In this document: one piece after another, positions 33,440 to 44,445 of the stretch
Numbering within the stretch: position 1 is the stretch's first letter
How the letters are laid out: every line of letters starts with the position of its first letter
NCBI RefSeq assembly: GCF_000182925.2
Contig: NC_026507.1
Span: forward strand, 3,286,001 to 3,350,000
Direction of reading: 5' to 3'
Origin: Neurospora crassa OR74A
Lineage: Eukaryota > Ascomycota > Sordariomycetes > Sordariales > Sordariaceae
DNA: 64,000 nucleotides
Translations under genes and position numbers: made by a program
The notes under the pieces: generated by a model
Told to the model about the DNA's origin: nothing
Database searches by the model: none
Seen by the model: only the letters and a program-made list of their open reading frames with translations

Positions 33440-35668
33440 TGTTATACGAGCGATCCGTTCATGATCTCCCCGGCCCCAGCTCTCCGCCAGGCTTGACGCA
33501 TTCCAAGTCTTCCAAGTCTTCATCCTTGAACTCGGTACCTTCAGATGATGACAGCGTGCTTGCTGATGCTAGCCACTTTGAAGACATTGGGCTCCAGGAT
33601 GAATCCCATGTCGATGTTCGAGGGCTAACCAAGAACCTGAAGCCTTCGCCCATGCTGTATAGTTCTAACCCTTCCTCCGAATTGCGAGTACCCTCCAAGA
33701 GCAGTCGATCTTCCCGCAGTCCGTCCAAAACCCGCCAGAAGCGGGATGTCTCATCAACGGGCAAAGTCCGACCGACCCTCCCGAATATCCAGAGTCATCT
33801 ACGACCTGTCAATGGCCGAGTTGCGAGCTTGGGGCTTACCCCCGAGCTGCACACTGCCCCTCTTCCTATGCGCTCCCTTGGAAACCGATCGCCCTCCTCG
33901 ACACGACAACGCAGTATTAGCCCCAACCTTCAGACCAGCTTTCCCATGAAGCCACGGAGGAGTAGCTGGCAATCGAGCCGGGAGCGAAAGACAGCCAGAC
34001 AGTTGGAAAGAGAGTGCGACGAAGATGACGGAGACGACATCCCTGACGGGCTTGTGCTTGATAATGTGCCAATCTCGCCTAGGCCACCCTCGGAACGAAC
34101 AATAAGCCAACCTTCTTCCAAAGCCCCTTCACCAGAACGCGCTCCTCCTGAGAAAAGAGTACGAAGTGTGGGAAATGGCACTCCACCAGTGGCAGTAGCC
34201 CAGGGATCCCTTAAATCGCCGACATGGAAGTCCGATACCGCGGTGCCTACTAGAGCCAGCATTGCTTCCACCATTGTTACCCCTCTGGAACTCGCCAGGT
34301 CCAAGAGCTGGTCTGCCGCCTTGGCTGAACTCAACTCCGATGCCAAGGAGCTCACGGAAAAGCTAGAGGAACACGCCGAAGAGTTGGAAGCAAAGGGCGT
34401 ACGGTCCAGTACGCCGTCTGTCCGCAGAAATTCTGACGGGAAGCCCCGTGTAAAATCGGGGCTTCCTGAGCTTCCGCCGCTTCGCAAGTCTAATGTCATG
34501 ATCGACCCTCTACCGCCGTCCAAGGAAAAGGAAGCTGTCTTGTCCCGCACTCGTCCTTCCTGGCTCCCGCCAAAGGATCCCGCCGAGGAACGTCGCCATC
34601 TGAAGGAGTACCAGAGGATGATGGCTCAGAGCCTCGAGGCCGAGCGTAGACGGGAGGCAACGAAGAAGGCCCGGATCGAAGGCCGTGATACCAGAGCCGA
34701 CAATCTGATGCATATTTGGGAGGAGAACATCATCCCTCGCTGGGACGAGGCCATCCGTGAGCGCAGGACACGAGAGCTATGGTGGCGTGGTATTGCGCCG
34801 CGCAGTCGAGGTGCTGTGTGGAGCAAGGCGATCGGCAACGGGCTCGCACTTTCTGATGCTTCATTCAGGGCTGCCCTGAAGCGGGCCAATGATGCCCAGA
34901 AAAGAGTGAACGACGGACAAGGCAGCACCGACGATTCCTACGCTGCGGCATGGTTTGACGACATCAAGAAGGACGTGGAAGAGTATACCTTCCCGGATCT
35001 TCGCATCTTCCAGACTGGAGGGCCCCTCCACCAAAGCCTGGTCGATGTTCTCAGCGCATACTGCATGTATCGGAGTGATATCGGATATGTTCCGGGCTGC
35101 AATGTAAGTTCTCTGACAAGTATTCCGTGTGAAGGAAAGACACTAACAGACCAACAAGACAATTGCTGCTATTCTGCTTCTCAACCTTCCCTCCGCCACC
35201 GACGCGTTCATTGCGCTTGCCAACGTCCTGAACCGTTCCTTGCCGCTGAGCTTCCACACGTGCGACAGAACCGCCATGTCTTCGGCCTACAACCTGCTAC
35301 TCCAAACCCTCCAACACAAGTCGCCCAGCCTTCATGAACACCTGATCAAGTTGCCCGACCATAATCCCGATCTCTACTTGGGCGACATCTTCACTGGCCT
35401 CTTCACTCGCCACCTCGCTCTGGATGAGGCCACCCGACTCTGGGATGTGTACGTTTTCGAAGGCGACGCCGTCCTCGTTCGTGCAGGCATTGCTCTTCTG
35501 CTACAGAAGGGCATGTCCCTTATGGGTACCAAGACTATTCACGAGGTCAGGGCCATCATGAACAACTCATCTGACGGCGTTTTGAGGTCGGCACCCATTC
35601 TTCGCAGCACTGGCGAGGAAGATCGCTGGATGCGCGCTGTAAGAGAAGCCGGGAAAGCGCAAGCTTGA
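33436..35668 (+). CDS. TBC-domain protein (Rab GAP-like, TBC1D12/14 type)
   Basis: Two exons, 33436..35103 and 35159..35668 (donor GTAAGT, acceptor ACAAG), give 725 aa. Residues 1-370 are disordered, Ser/Pro-rich and basic; about residues 285-310 are a helical Glu-rich segment. A charged helix (EERRHLKEYQRMMAQSLEAE) precedes the TBC domain at about 440-700: LWWRGIAPRSRGAVWSKAIGN, then FPDLRIFQTGGPLHQSLVDV, YRSDIGYVPGCNTIAAILLLN and LALDEATRLWDVYVFEGD. The fold and order are those of the TBC1D12/14 group. The two catalytic fingers differ from active Rab GAPs: IxxDxxR reads I510-KKD-VE-E516 and YxQG reads Y551-V-P553-G. An active GAP is therefore doubtful, and a Rab-binding scaffold is an alternative. 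The start follows an overlapping short uORF. Confidence 0.9.
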
Positions 35669-35752
35669 AGAGCGATGAAGAAACAAGAAGAAAAAAAGAA
35701 CATCAAACATACAAAAAGAGCGGATATATATATTTCGTTTCCTTGTCTTGGG

Positions 35753-35758
35753 AATAAA
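35753..35758 (+). terminator. Candidate poly(A) signal of the TBC gene
   Basis: Exact AATAAA 85 nt after the stop codon. Confidence 0.4.
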
Positions 35759-36825
35759 GCGGTGGGAAGGGATTTTCACACAAGGAGAGGGAAACATAAG
35801 ACCAACTGCACGCAAATACGTCATGAAAGCAAGTCACCATACAAAGAAAGCAACCATGTCTTTACTCATGTCACATACCCAACAACGATACGCACATACA
35901 AGCAACCACCACCACCACCACCACCACTTACCATCACCAACCACTTTTCAGCGGCCACCGGCGTTTCTGTTCACTGTTCAATTCTTAATTTTTCTCCAGG
36001 TTGGATAGCGCTGCGCCGGCTTGTCAACACCGTCTGGGGAACTGGCCTCTTGTTTTTCCTCTCTTTCTCGCTCATCTTCGGCACAGTTTCGAAGTAATTT
36101 TGGTACCTTGTGTACAAAACAACAACCACAAAACCTCGGTTTTGAGTATTGTGTATATTTAATATTTTTTTTGGACAATTTTCGAATGCCAGCCAGTCAG
36201 GCATCAATGGGGCGGAATAGAATATGAAAGTGGTGATGATTTGACTATACTTGGTTTTCATCTGTGTGTGAGTGTGTGTCTACGGATCATTGACTTTGTC
36301 TGCCTGTGAATATCAATGGAGGCATCTTCATGTACCCATTTAGTTGGAGCGGTATATCATGAAATTTTGCATGAACTTAGGACGTTTCCTTGTTCTATAA
36401 ATATGGTCGTTTATACCTCTCCGCGTATGCTGCATGCTGGGCAAATCGTGCTCATCTCGCAATCATTTCTTAAGATTTGAATACGAATGAAACTTTATTT
36501 GTAGTATGTTCTCACCATACATAGATAGCAATGACGAACTTAAATAAGAACGACGTGGCTCAGGAGAAGCAGAAAAAGTAGGAGTCGAAAACTTCTTTGG
36601 TTATGAGCAATGAAATAAACAAGCTGCTTGCTACCTTCTTCCATTCTGAGAATCTGTGAAATATCGAGTATCAGCCCAATCAGGTGTGTGTGTGCGATGT
36701 TGGTTGGTCTATCCGATCTCTTCTTCAAGTCAATGCCAATAATCATTGTAAGTTCAGTACGAGCTACTGCTAACTTTGTAATCAACCCCCTCCTTGTCAC
36801 CTTTCTAGATGTTAGTTATACCAGA

Positions 36826-36853
36826 GGTAGGTAGGTAGGTAGGTAGGTAGGTA
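36826..36853 (+). repeat. GGTA tetranucleotide tandem (about 7 copies)
   Basis: Seven GGTA units in a row; the unit recurs singly or in short runs in most intergenic regions of the window. Confidence 0.9.
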
Positions 36854-37181
36854 TTCACTCGCGAATTTCCAGGTTCTCCAAAATAAATATAGCGATACAA
36901 TGTGATAGATTTTTTTACCTAGAGAAAAAACTAAAACGTATGGTATGTATGTAGTAATGTACAGCCCACTACGTATGTATGGCACAGTATGCAATTGGGC
37001 TAGAACCTAGAACCTAGGTCTACGTATTTTTCTCCTGCTTGGTGGAATAATGTCATCACCTTGATTTCCCAGTACGTTATGTAACCATTCTTTACCTAGG
37101 TTACTGTAATCCCCTACAACCAAACCGGTGGTGTGTGTTTGTGGTGTGTGTGTGCTGAGAGTCCGTCGTTATCTGCGAGTC

Positions 37182-37345
37182 TGTGTCTGTGTCTGTGCCT
37201 GTGTCTGTGTCTGTGTCCTTGTGTGTTGTGCTTCGTTGTGCTTGTGTGGTGTCCTGGTGTCACATGATGAACATTTGACGGCGGCATACTGGACGGACGG
37301 GTCATAGATGGATGGAAATGGATGGATGGATGGATGGATGGTTGG
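37182..37345 (+). repeat. Compound GTGTCT / GGAT simple repeats
   Basis: A run of GTGTCT units with one variant (37182-37221) and a run of GGAT units (about 37308-37345), separated by ordinary sequence. Non-coding. Confidence 0.8.
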
Positions 37346-38467
37346 ATGGTTTCCACTTTACACTACCTATACAGGACGACATCACACCCCGCACTGATTG
37401 ATTTACACACTTGGGAAATCATCGTTGAGTAACAAGCAAAGCGACAAAGGAGAGCGTGGGAACGACACCACTTTATTCTTTTAATTAAGAGTCATAGCGA
37501 GGGGATCCAGTAAGAAATGTTGTAGTTGTAGTGTAGTGTGGTGTAGTGTAGTGTAGTCGTAGCGAAGAAAAACCAGTGACTTACTTGGAGCTTGGGCTTG
37601 GTTCAGGTGGTGTTTGGGTGATCCCATCCCTCCTCCCTCCAATCATCCAATCGGATCGCCTGGAATTACGTGAGCGAGAAATTATAACCAGCCGTGCCAG
37701 CTTGACCAGAATACTCTGCCGGTTGAAGTTGAGAGGTTCGTTGTGATCAAGTGATGACAACGGCCAAGCAAAGATCATGAGTTGTAAAATATATGTACAC
37801 TACATATTTGTTCTCCCTCTCTTTTCAACCGAAACTTCTGTGCTGTATCAGACAGCTCCATAATGTTAACAATCCAAATTCTATCCTTCATCTACTTCCC
37901 TTTATCACCCAACAATGATGCCTTACAATGCCATCCATACTCGATGATTCTAAGAATAAACCAATACCCACGCGACACTGCGAATTTCATAATCATCAAG
38001 TACTTGATAATTCTTCTTCTGTTTCTTATCATTTCAGACCATCAGACCTCTCTCTAGGTTTATTTCTTTCTACTACTCTCTATGCAGTTCACGTCTATAC
38101 AGGCAAAAAAGAGAGAAAGAAAACGATGTCTTCACTAAACTTGCAAACATCTCGTCATTGATTGGTATCCTTTTTTCCGATTCGATTTTATAACCATCGG
38201 TTCCCGTTCCCATTCCTATTCCCATTCCCTCATATCGATATGACAAAGACCCAAACCGCTCATTTTTTGTTGGTTTCCTGGAAACATGTTGATATGATAC
38301 TTTTCCAGATTTCTAAAGCAATCCGTGCATGTCCCCTGTGGGGACGTAGTTCTGAGCGTGACCAGGCTATGCCGAACCGATCAAAATCTTATCACTGCCT
38401 CAAGTCGACCTCCTTTCTCGACCTGGGTCTTTTAAACTTTTATCCATCTATCGTTTCCTTCAAATAC

Positions 38468-39913
38468 TTAGTTGGTTTTGGGGAGCTTGGCAGGCTTGAC
38501 ACCGAGACCGTTCTGGTTGCGGTAGAACAAGACGCCCTTGCCCTTACCCTCAGCGCCCTCGGTAGGCTCAACCCACTGGCACCAACGAGCAGCCTTCCAC
38601 ATGGCCTTGATGAAACCGATGGGGCCATCTTGGACGTCAGCGCGGTAGTGACGGCCCATGACCTTCTTGATGGCCTCGGAGGCCTCGTCGGCGTGGTAAA
38701 AGGGAATGGTGCTGACGTAGTGGTGGAGAACGTGGGTCTCGATAATGCCGTGGAGGAGGTGACGGCCGATGAAGCCGAACTCGCGGTCAATAGTCGCGGC
38801 GGCACCACGGACAAAGTTCCACTGATCAGGGGTGTAGTGGGGGAGCGAGGGGTCGGTGTGCTGGAGGTAGGTGATGGCAACAAGCCAGTGGTTGACCCAG
38901 AGGTAGGGAAGGAAGTACCAGACGAACATGTTGGACCAGCCGAAGGTGTTGCCGAGGTAGATGAGGGCGGTGGCGGCGATAGCGATACCGATGTCGGAGA
39001 CGATGATCCAGGGGGCCTCACGCTCCTCATAGAGGGGAGAGCTGGGGTTGAAGTGGTTGACACCAGTGAACCAGCCGTTCTTCTTGCCCTTGCCACGACC
39101 CTCGCGCTGCCTCTCGTGGAAGTTGTGGCCGGTGACGTTGGTCATGAGGTAGTTGGGCCAGCCGATGAGCTGCTGACCGATAAGGTGGATCAAGGTGTAG
39201 ATGGGGGTCTCCTCGGTCAACTCGGAAATCTCATGGACGAAACGGCCGATGCGAGACGCAAACTGCTCGCGGGTCCGAGGAACGAAGACCATGTCACGCT
39301 CGATGTTGCCGGTGGCCTTGTGGTGCTTGCTGTGGGAGAACTTCCACGAGAAGTAGGGGACGAGAAGGGCAGAGTGGAGGACCCAGCCGACGGTGTCGTT
39401 GATCAACCTGGACGGGGAGAAAGCCTGGTGACCGCACTCATGGGCAAGAACCCAGAGACCGGTGCCGAAAAGGCCCTGCATGAAGGTGTACAGACCCCAG
39501 AGGACGACACGGGCAGCCTTCATGGGGATGTACTCGGGAGTGACATACTTGTTCCAGACGTAAAAAGTGACGGTGAGGTAAATGATGTCGCGGACGACGT
39601 GCGCCAAGCTGTGAAGAGCCGAACGCTCAAAGCAGTGGGCGGGGATGGCATCGCGGATGTCCTTGATGGTGAAGTCGGGGACCTCGAACTCGTTGCCATA
39701 CGTGTCGAGCAGCTTGCCGAACTCGGCCTTGTCGGTCTTGACGTTGTCAGAGGCCTGGGAAGAAAGCGAGGTGTTGGAGGCCGAGCGCTCAAGGGGAGAG
39801 TCGAAGGGAGAGGCATCAGCGGTACCAGGGTATGAGTCGGAGGTGGCCTCGGTTTGGGTCCTGCGCAGGGCAGGCTTGTTGCCCTCGGGAAGGGCAGAGG
39901 AGACGGACGCCAT
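38468..39913 (-). CDS. fad2: Delta-12 (oleate) fatty acid desaturase
   Basis: Intact 481-aa single-exon frame on the minus strand, starting at the first ATG (39913). The N-terminal 75 residues are Ser/Thr-rich, as in fungal members. Three histidine boxes are in order: HECGH (158-162), HSKHH (194-198) and HVLHH (394-398), which bind the di-iron centre, with hydrophobic membrane segments between them. The enzyme inserts the 12,13 double bond of linoleic acid into oleoyl phospholipids in the endoplasmic reticulum, using cytochrome b5. Sequence and length favour delta-12 over omega-3 (delta-15) desaturases, but the two are close and regioselectivity is inference. It has a 4.5-kb gene-free upstream region, long enough for complex temperature or lipid control. 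Most homologues in related fungi are of similar length. Confidence 0.92.
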   Translation of the reverse strand: MASVSSALPEGNKPALRRTQTEATSDSYPGTADASPFDSPLERSASNTSLSSQASDNVKTDKAEFGKLLDTYGNEFEVPDFTIKDIRDAIPAHCFERSALHSLAHVVRDIIYLTVTFYVWNKYVTPEYIPMKAARVVLWGLYTFMQGLFGTGLWVLAHECGHQAFSPSRLINDTVGWVLHSALLVPYFSWKFSHSKHHKATGNIERDMVFVPRTREQFASRIGRFVHEISELTEETPIYTLIHLIGQQLIGWPNYLMTNVTGHNFHERQREGRGKGKKNGWFTGVNHFNPSSPLYEEREAPWIIVSDIGIAIAATALIYLGNTFGWSNMFVWYFLPYLWVNHWLVAITYLQHTDPSLPHYTPDQWNFVRGAAATIDREFGFIGRHLLHGIIETHVLHHYVSTIPFYHADEASEAIKKVMGRHYRADVQDGPIGFIKAMWKAARWCQWVEPTEGAEGKGKGVLFYRNQNGLGVKPAKLPKTN

Positions 39914-41980
39914 CTTGCGAGGTGGAATTGATCGGTGGGGGGAGAGGAACCGAATAGGATAGTCGAGACGAATCCCAACAACAACAACAACCTTTATCTG
40001 CCTGGTGTCACAAAGCAGACTGAATCAGAGAAGCGTCAGCAAAGAAGACTCGCGGTTTTTTGTTTTGTTCATTAAGTTGTCTTTCTTTTGTGGTTGATAA
40101 TGGTCGAGGTGGGTACAGTCGGGGTGTTGGTCGACTCTTCAAGGAAGAGGCTGGAGGAGTGCATGGAAGATACCGGGAAGGAATGCATGGAGCAAAAGCT
40201 TACCGTCAAGGGCTTGTTGGAGACACAACCGAAACAGGAGTATACACACAGGGAAGAGGAGGTTGGTGGTAAACCCAATCTTTTAGGAAGGAGAATGCGT
40301 GGAAAAGAAAGAAAGAAAGAAAAAAAAAAAATATCTATATCAATCTGATCTTTGTTGTCTCGCAGAGACCCCGGGAAAAATGGGGTGCTAGACGTGGGTC
40401 GATTGTTTATGCCCGGGGGATGATTTGTTGGGATTCCCGATGGTACGGGGCTCGGTCCGGGATTGGGGGAATGTAACCTGGAGACTGGCACTGGAGAGGA
40501 AAGGGTTCGTTTGGGTTTGAAGAGGCCGATTGTTTCTCGGTTTTATATATGTAGACTACCGACTCGTTGACCTTCCAAACCATTGGAGATGCGATTCCTG
40601 AAGATCGACGATACCTTGGATGCCAGCAGAATTTGGTAGCAAACCAAAGTCGCCCCAATTTCGGTGTCCATGCACTCGCTTCAGTGTTGCAGCACCCAGA
40701 CTGCGGATACAATGAGGCAAGATCGAGACGCGTCCAGGCAAACGAGTAGGGACAGGGACCGCCTCCCGCTTTTGGCCACCACCAGGAACCATTCGCACTT
40801 TTCTTTTCAAAACAATTGAGACCCGACGATAAACCTAACGAAACTGGTGGGCTCTGACTGCCAATGCATTGATGCAGTTGAGTTATGTCTGTCTGCCTAT
40901 TGTGCATCGTGTCTACCATTTATGACTGCACTGTAGGAAGCTACACACACTGCACACCTAATAGGAAATGTTATCGGGATGCATTGAGGTCCAAACCGGG
41001 CAATACATTATATGGCAATCTGACGGCCAGTAGAGTTCAAAGTACAGAGTATCTGATACTATTGTACAGGCCTCCAACTAAAGATACCTTCACATTCACA
41101 TGCTAGCCTGTGAGCTGAAACAAAGGTCCGGTTGGTTGAGGGGATTTGCACCCAGCTGAGAAAAGGGTTGAGCGACAAACTGGCCAACGACGGTTTTTGA
41201 CGAAAAGAGAGACACGCAGATGCATTGATTGCCCTTCACATGTGACAAGCAGAGCATTTGTTGTCGCGTCGAGGGTATTCCCCTGGGAGGGGCGAAAACG
41301 GGAAGCTTGGAGAACATGGGCAAAGCGACTTCACTGGCTGGCTGGTTGGCTGGAGAGAGATCGTCCATGTTGCGTTCCACCTAGCTCGGCATATTCTGCA
41401 GCTATCTCGCGCGCTGAATTTTCCGTTGCTTCCTCCGGTCACTGTCAAATCCGATATTCGATTAGACGACAACAATTGTTCGAGGCCAGCCAGCCCCGGC
41501 CTAGGAGCATGTCATGTGCTCATGAGATTCCCGCCTTCGATTTCAGTGCTCAGACGAAATCGTTTCAAGATGCCGTCCGTCTCCAACACGAAAGAAGAAG
41601 CTTTATCGATAAGCACTCAGGGCTGGGCTGGATTCCACTTGGATGCCTGGGCGGGGGGGCTGTGAGGCCAAGATAAGGTGATACAAGGATGGGTGGAGGT
41701 CCTAGTCTCGTACAGCGTAGCATTGCGCGGGGTAGCTAGACTGAGAGGACGAGCACTTGGACTCGTCTGAGCTGGCCTTCGTTTTGCCATCTTCACTTCA
41801 ACTCGGACAGGGCTGGGTGTTTCATCGTACCTGGACGTGCGCTTCAACCATTGCCCCTGTCAACAACGGAAGGCCTTTCAATTTTCACAAGTCTGAGCAT
41901 ACTAGTTGCTCGTTCCTTTGACTGAATCCCAGATGGTTAGCATGAATTCCCCGTCCTGTAGACGTTGGCTTCACATGGTG

Positions 41981-42013
<33 letters not shown>

Positions 42014-43260
42014 CACACCATCAGGGTCCCCCAAGCCACCCGCTCCCAGGTTTGGGTGCAAGGGGAGGTTTCATGCGGGTCGTCGGCTGGAAGGGAACAC
42101 ACAGAGTGGGGGTTGCATTTTTGGGTTCATGCCATGATGCGATGGCCAAATGGCATTGGACGGTTTGGTGCTTGTCGCGCGCCGCTCATCCTCAGGCGAC
42201 AAGACAGATTTATCGGAGTCGGCGCTCAAATTTCTGTTGGGAATTCTCGGAACGGAGAGCTCCTTCGTTTCTTATTTTTCTTTTTGTTGGGCAAAACAGT
42301 TCCCGAGGTTTGTACGTACCACTGTGTACATGCTTTCAGTTTCTGTTACCATCCACACACACCCACACAAGAGGCAAAAGCCGATAAAGTTGCAACGAGA
42401 TTCGTCCACGTCGTTTTTACCCAGGGCTTGTGAAAAGCTCCACCCACTTGCAGACCCGGCGGCGGTCCCGGCTCATTTGACCACTTCCGTCCACGCCGTC
42501 CGGCCTGTCTGTCACCAATCCCCACGGCTTTCCCCCACAAGAAACCCCGAACGAGGTCCGGCCTCCAGTCCGGATACGGCTCGTTGCCGGGATTTGTCGC
42601 TCCGAGATCACCTTGAAGAGCCACAGAATCACACGATCGAACCACTTGAATGGACTTGATATCGCCAGATCACCGTGTTATCTTCGACTTCTTTTCCGTG
42701 GCCCTCCTGCGCACTTTTATTCCAGTCCTCTAGCGTAAGACCATGGATACCACTACCCATGTCCTCGTTCTCAGACCGATCCCAGCAAGCAGGACTCGAA
42801 AGTCCGTCGCTCACGCCATGAGGTGGTGATGATGATGTTTTTACTGTGTGATGCCTCGGGTTCGCGAGTGTCGCAACCGAAAACGACCCACGCAAATCAG
42901 TACAGTACTCTTGCAGCCCGGACCTTGATCCCATGTTCGCTTCTGCCGTTTCATAGCCCAGCCTATAAATCACGAGACAAGCCATCATACGTAGATCCAA
43001 GAGATATATATAAGCGGTACTCAGGCTGTCTTTCCCTTTGATGTTACTTCCAACAAGATACTACCCATGACTTGGACCATCTTTCCATAGAGAAAACAGC
43101 GAACCTTCGCGGCGTGAATAATAATATGCGTACGCGTACTTTTTTGCTTAAAGTGCTTCAAGCAGTGGACGCGGAAGGAGTGTTTACGTTGGCTTCATTT
43201 TTTTTAACTTCGCCAAACTCCTCAAGATTGGAAGTTGTTTTCCACACGGACCACAGACAG

Positions 43261-43262
43261 AA

Positions 43263-43293
<31 letters not shown>

Positions 43294-43297
43294 CACA
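43261..43297 (+). repeat. A run joined to CA dinucleotide repeat
   Basis: 19 A followed by about nine CA units. Confidence 0.9.
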
Positions 43298-43583
43298 ACT
43301 GAAGAAGAGATCGATGCTATGCTCCCATTTTCTTTCATTTCCCCCGTTTCTTCCAGTTGATGAATGATTGTACGTTAGTAGGCCCGCTTCATCAAACACT
43401 AGTCGGTACAGTACATAGACACTCACTCGCCTTGATACAAGTATTCCAATCATTCCACTCTACATACTCTTTTGGGCACAATGTAAATGAGCGACCTCCC
43501 AAGAACGTTGGATGGCAAATGCCGTTGGAAAACGTCAAACTCATATTCTTCTTAATTTATGAAAATCTTTTTTCACTTGTTCT

Positions 43584-43637
43584 TATTTTTATTTTTATTT
43601 TTATTTTTATTTTTATTTTTATTTTTATTTTTATTTT
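43584..43637 (+). repeat. TATTTT hexanucleotide repeat (about 9 copies)
   Basis: Nine nearly perfect TATTTT units in non-coding sequence. Confidence 0.9.
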
Positions 43638-44340
43638 GGTTCAAGAACAGCACAACGCCAATGTCATACGGCTCTAGACATCGTAGATAGGCAATGCAGT
43701 GCAAGGACAAGATTAGATCGATAGTACGACATGATGGTTGGGCTTCCACTTTCTTTTGCCCCTGCTTACCATACGCACCACAGTTATGTCTACCCGTTGG
43801 GATTCAAGAAAATCATGATCACAGGGGGCTTGTTGGACAACCAAGCCGCGTGCGTATCGGGTCTGCATCTTGGCTCGGTATTTGGATGCGAGTCAAGCTG
43901 TTGATTGTTTTTGTCTTCATTTGCTGCTCTGACTTGTGGTGTTCAGCGAGGCTAGTTGGACAAGATATCATATGCTTCCCTGCATTAGATCTCTTTGGGT
44001 TCGATCCTTGGTGGTACCCGGATAGACATGCAAAGGATCGGTCTTGATGTTGCTGTGTAGAGGCATCTCGCAATGTGGTTGGTAGACCAGTTACATAGTC
44101 TTTTAAATATCGAACCCTCCATCACTTAAGCAGGAGGGATTTTCGGTCATTAGAAGAAGTCTGACTCCGATCTACGAAAACCAGAATGATACTAAAGCGC
44201 CTACCAAACAGCTCTTTTGGAATCCACCGCCTAGTCTACGCATGCACCGCTTTTATAACAACCAGACAGGTACAACGTAGAAGGAAGAGAGCAAAAACAA
44301 AATAAAATGAGGCCCAGAGATATGAAAGAACCCAGTTCAT

Positions 44341-44346
44341 TTTATT
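44341..44346 (-). terminator. Candidate poly(A) signal of eIF3b
   Basis: TTTATT on the plus strand, AATAAA on the gene strand, 100 nt after the stop codon. Confidence 0.4.
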
Positions 44347-44445
44347 CACTGTACCCTCAGATGACCTTTTCGAAAAACGGGGAAAAAACGGTACGCCATG
44401 TAACTTCACAACATATCAAACTACTGCCGCCGCCTATTCGCACAT

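Larger units (their letters stand above)
35669..38467. other. 2.8-kb convergent intergenic region (TBC / desaturase genes)
   Basis: No gene recognised. AATAAA at 35753-35758 fits the TBC gene 3' end, and TTTATT at 38059-38064 (AATAAA on the minus strand) may serve the desaturase. Rich in simple repeats: GGTA tandem at 36826-36853, GTGTCT-type repeats at about 37182-37221, GGAT repeats at about 37308-37345 and GTAGT repeats at about 37520-37560. Confidence 0.55.
39914..44445. other. 4.5-kb gene-free region upstream of the desaturase
   Basis: Read on both strands, no recognisable coding domain. It contains a 23-nt T run (41991-42013), an A/CA compound repeat (43261-43297), a TATTTT hexamer repeat (43584-43637) and an AATAAA for eIF3b on the minus strand at 44341-44346. 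Frames of 130-180 codons at 41146-41676 and 41906-42433 look like chance. The region must hold the desaturase promoter and leader and the eIF3b 3' flank; an unrecognised non-coding RNA is possible. Confidence 0.5.

Noticed and set aside
36826-36853. Tandem repeats as a CRISPR array or telomere-like sequence
   Set aside because: Four-base units with no spacers, and not the TTAGGG unit of filamentous ascomycete telomeres.
38162-39835. 557-codon open frame on the plus strand
   Set aside because: It lies opposite the delta-12 desaturase and reflects strong codon bias on the other strand. Its composition (Val/Gly/Asp-rich) has no domain.
43990-44020. GGGTTCGATCC as a tRNA B box
   Set aside because: Flanking bases do not form a T stem and no A box lies at the right distance.
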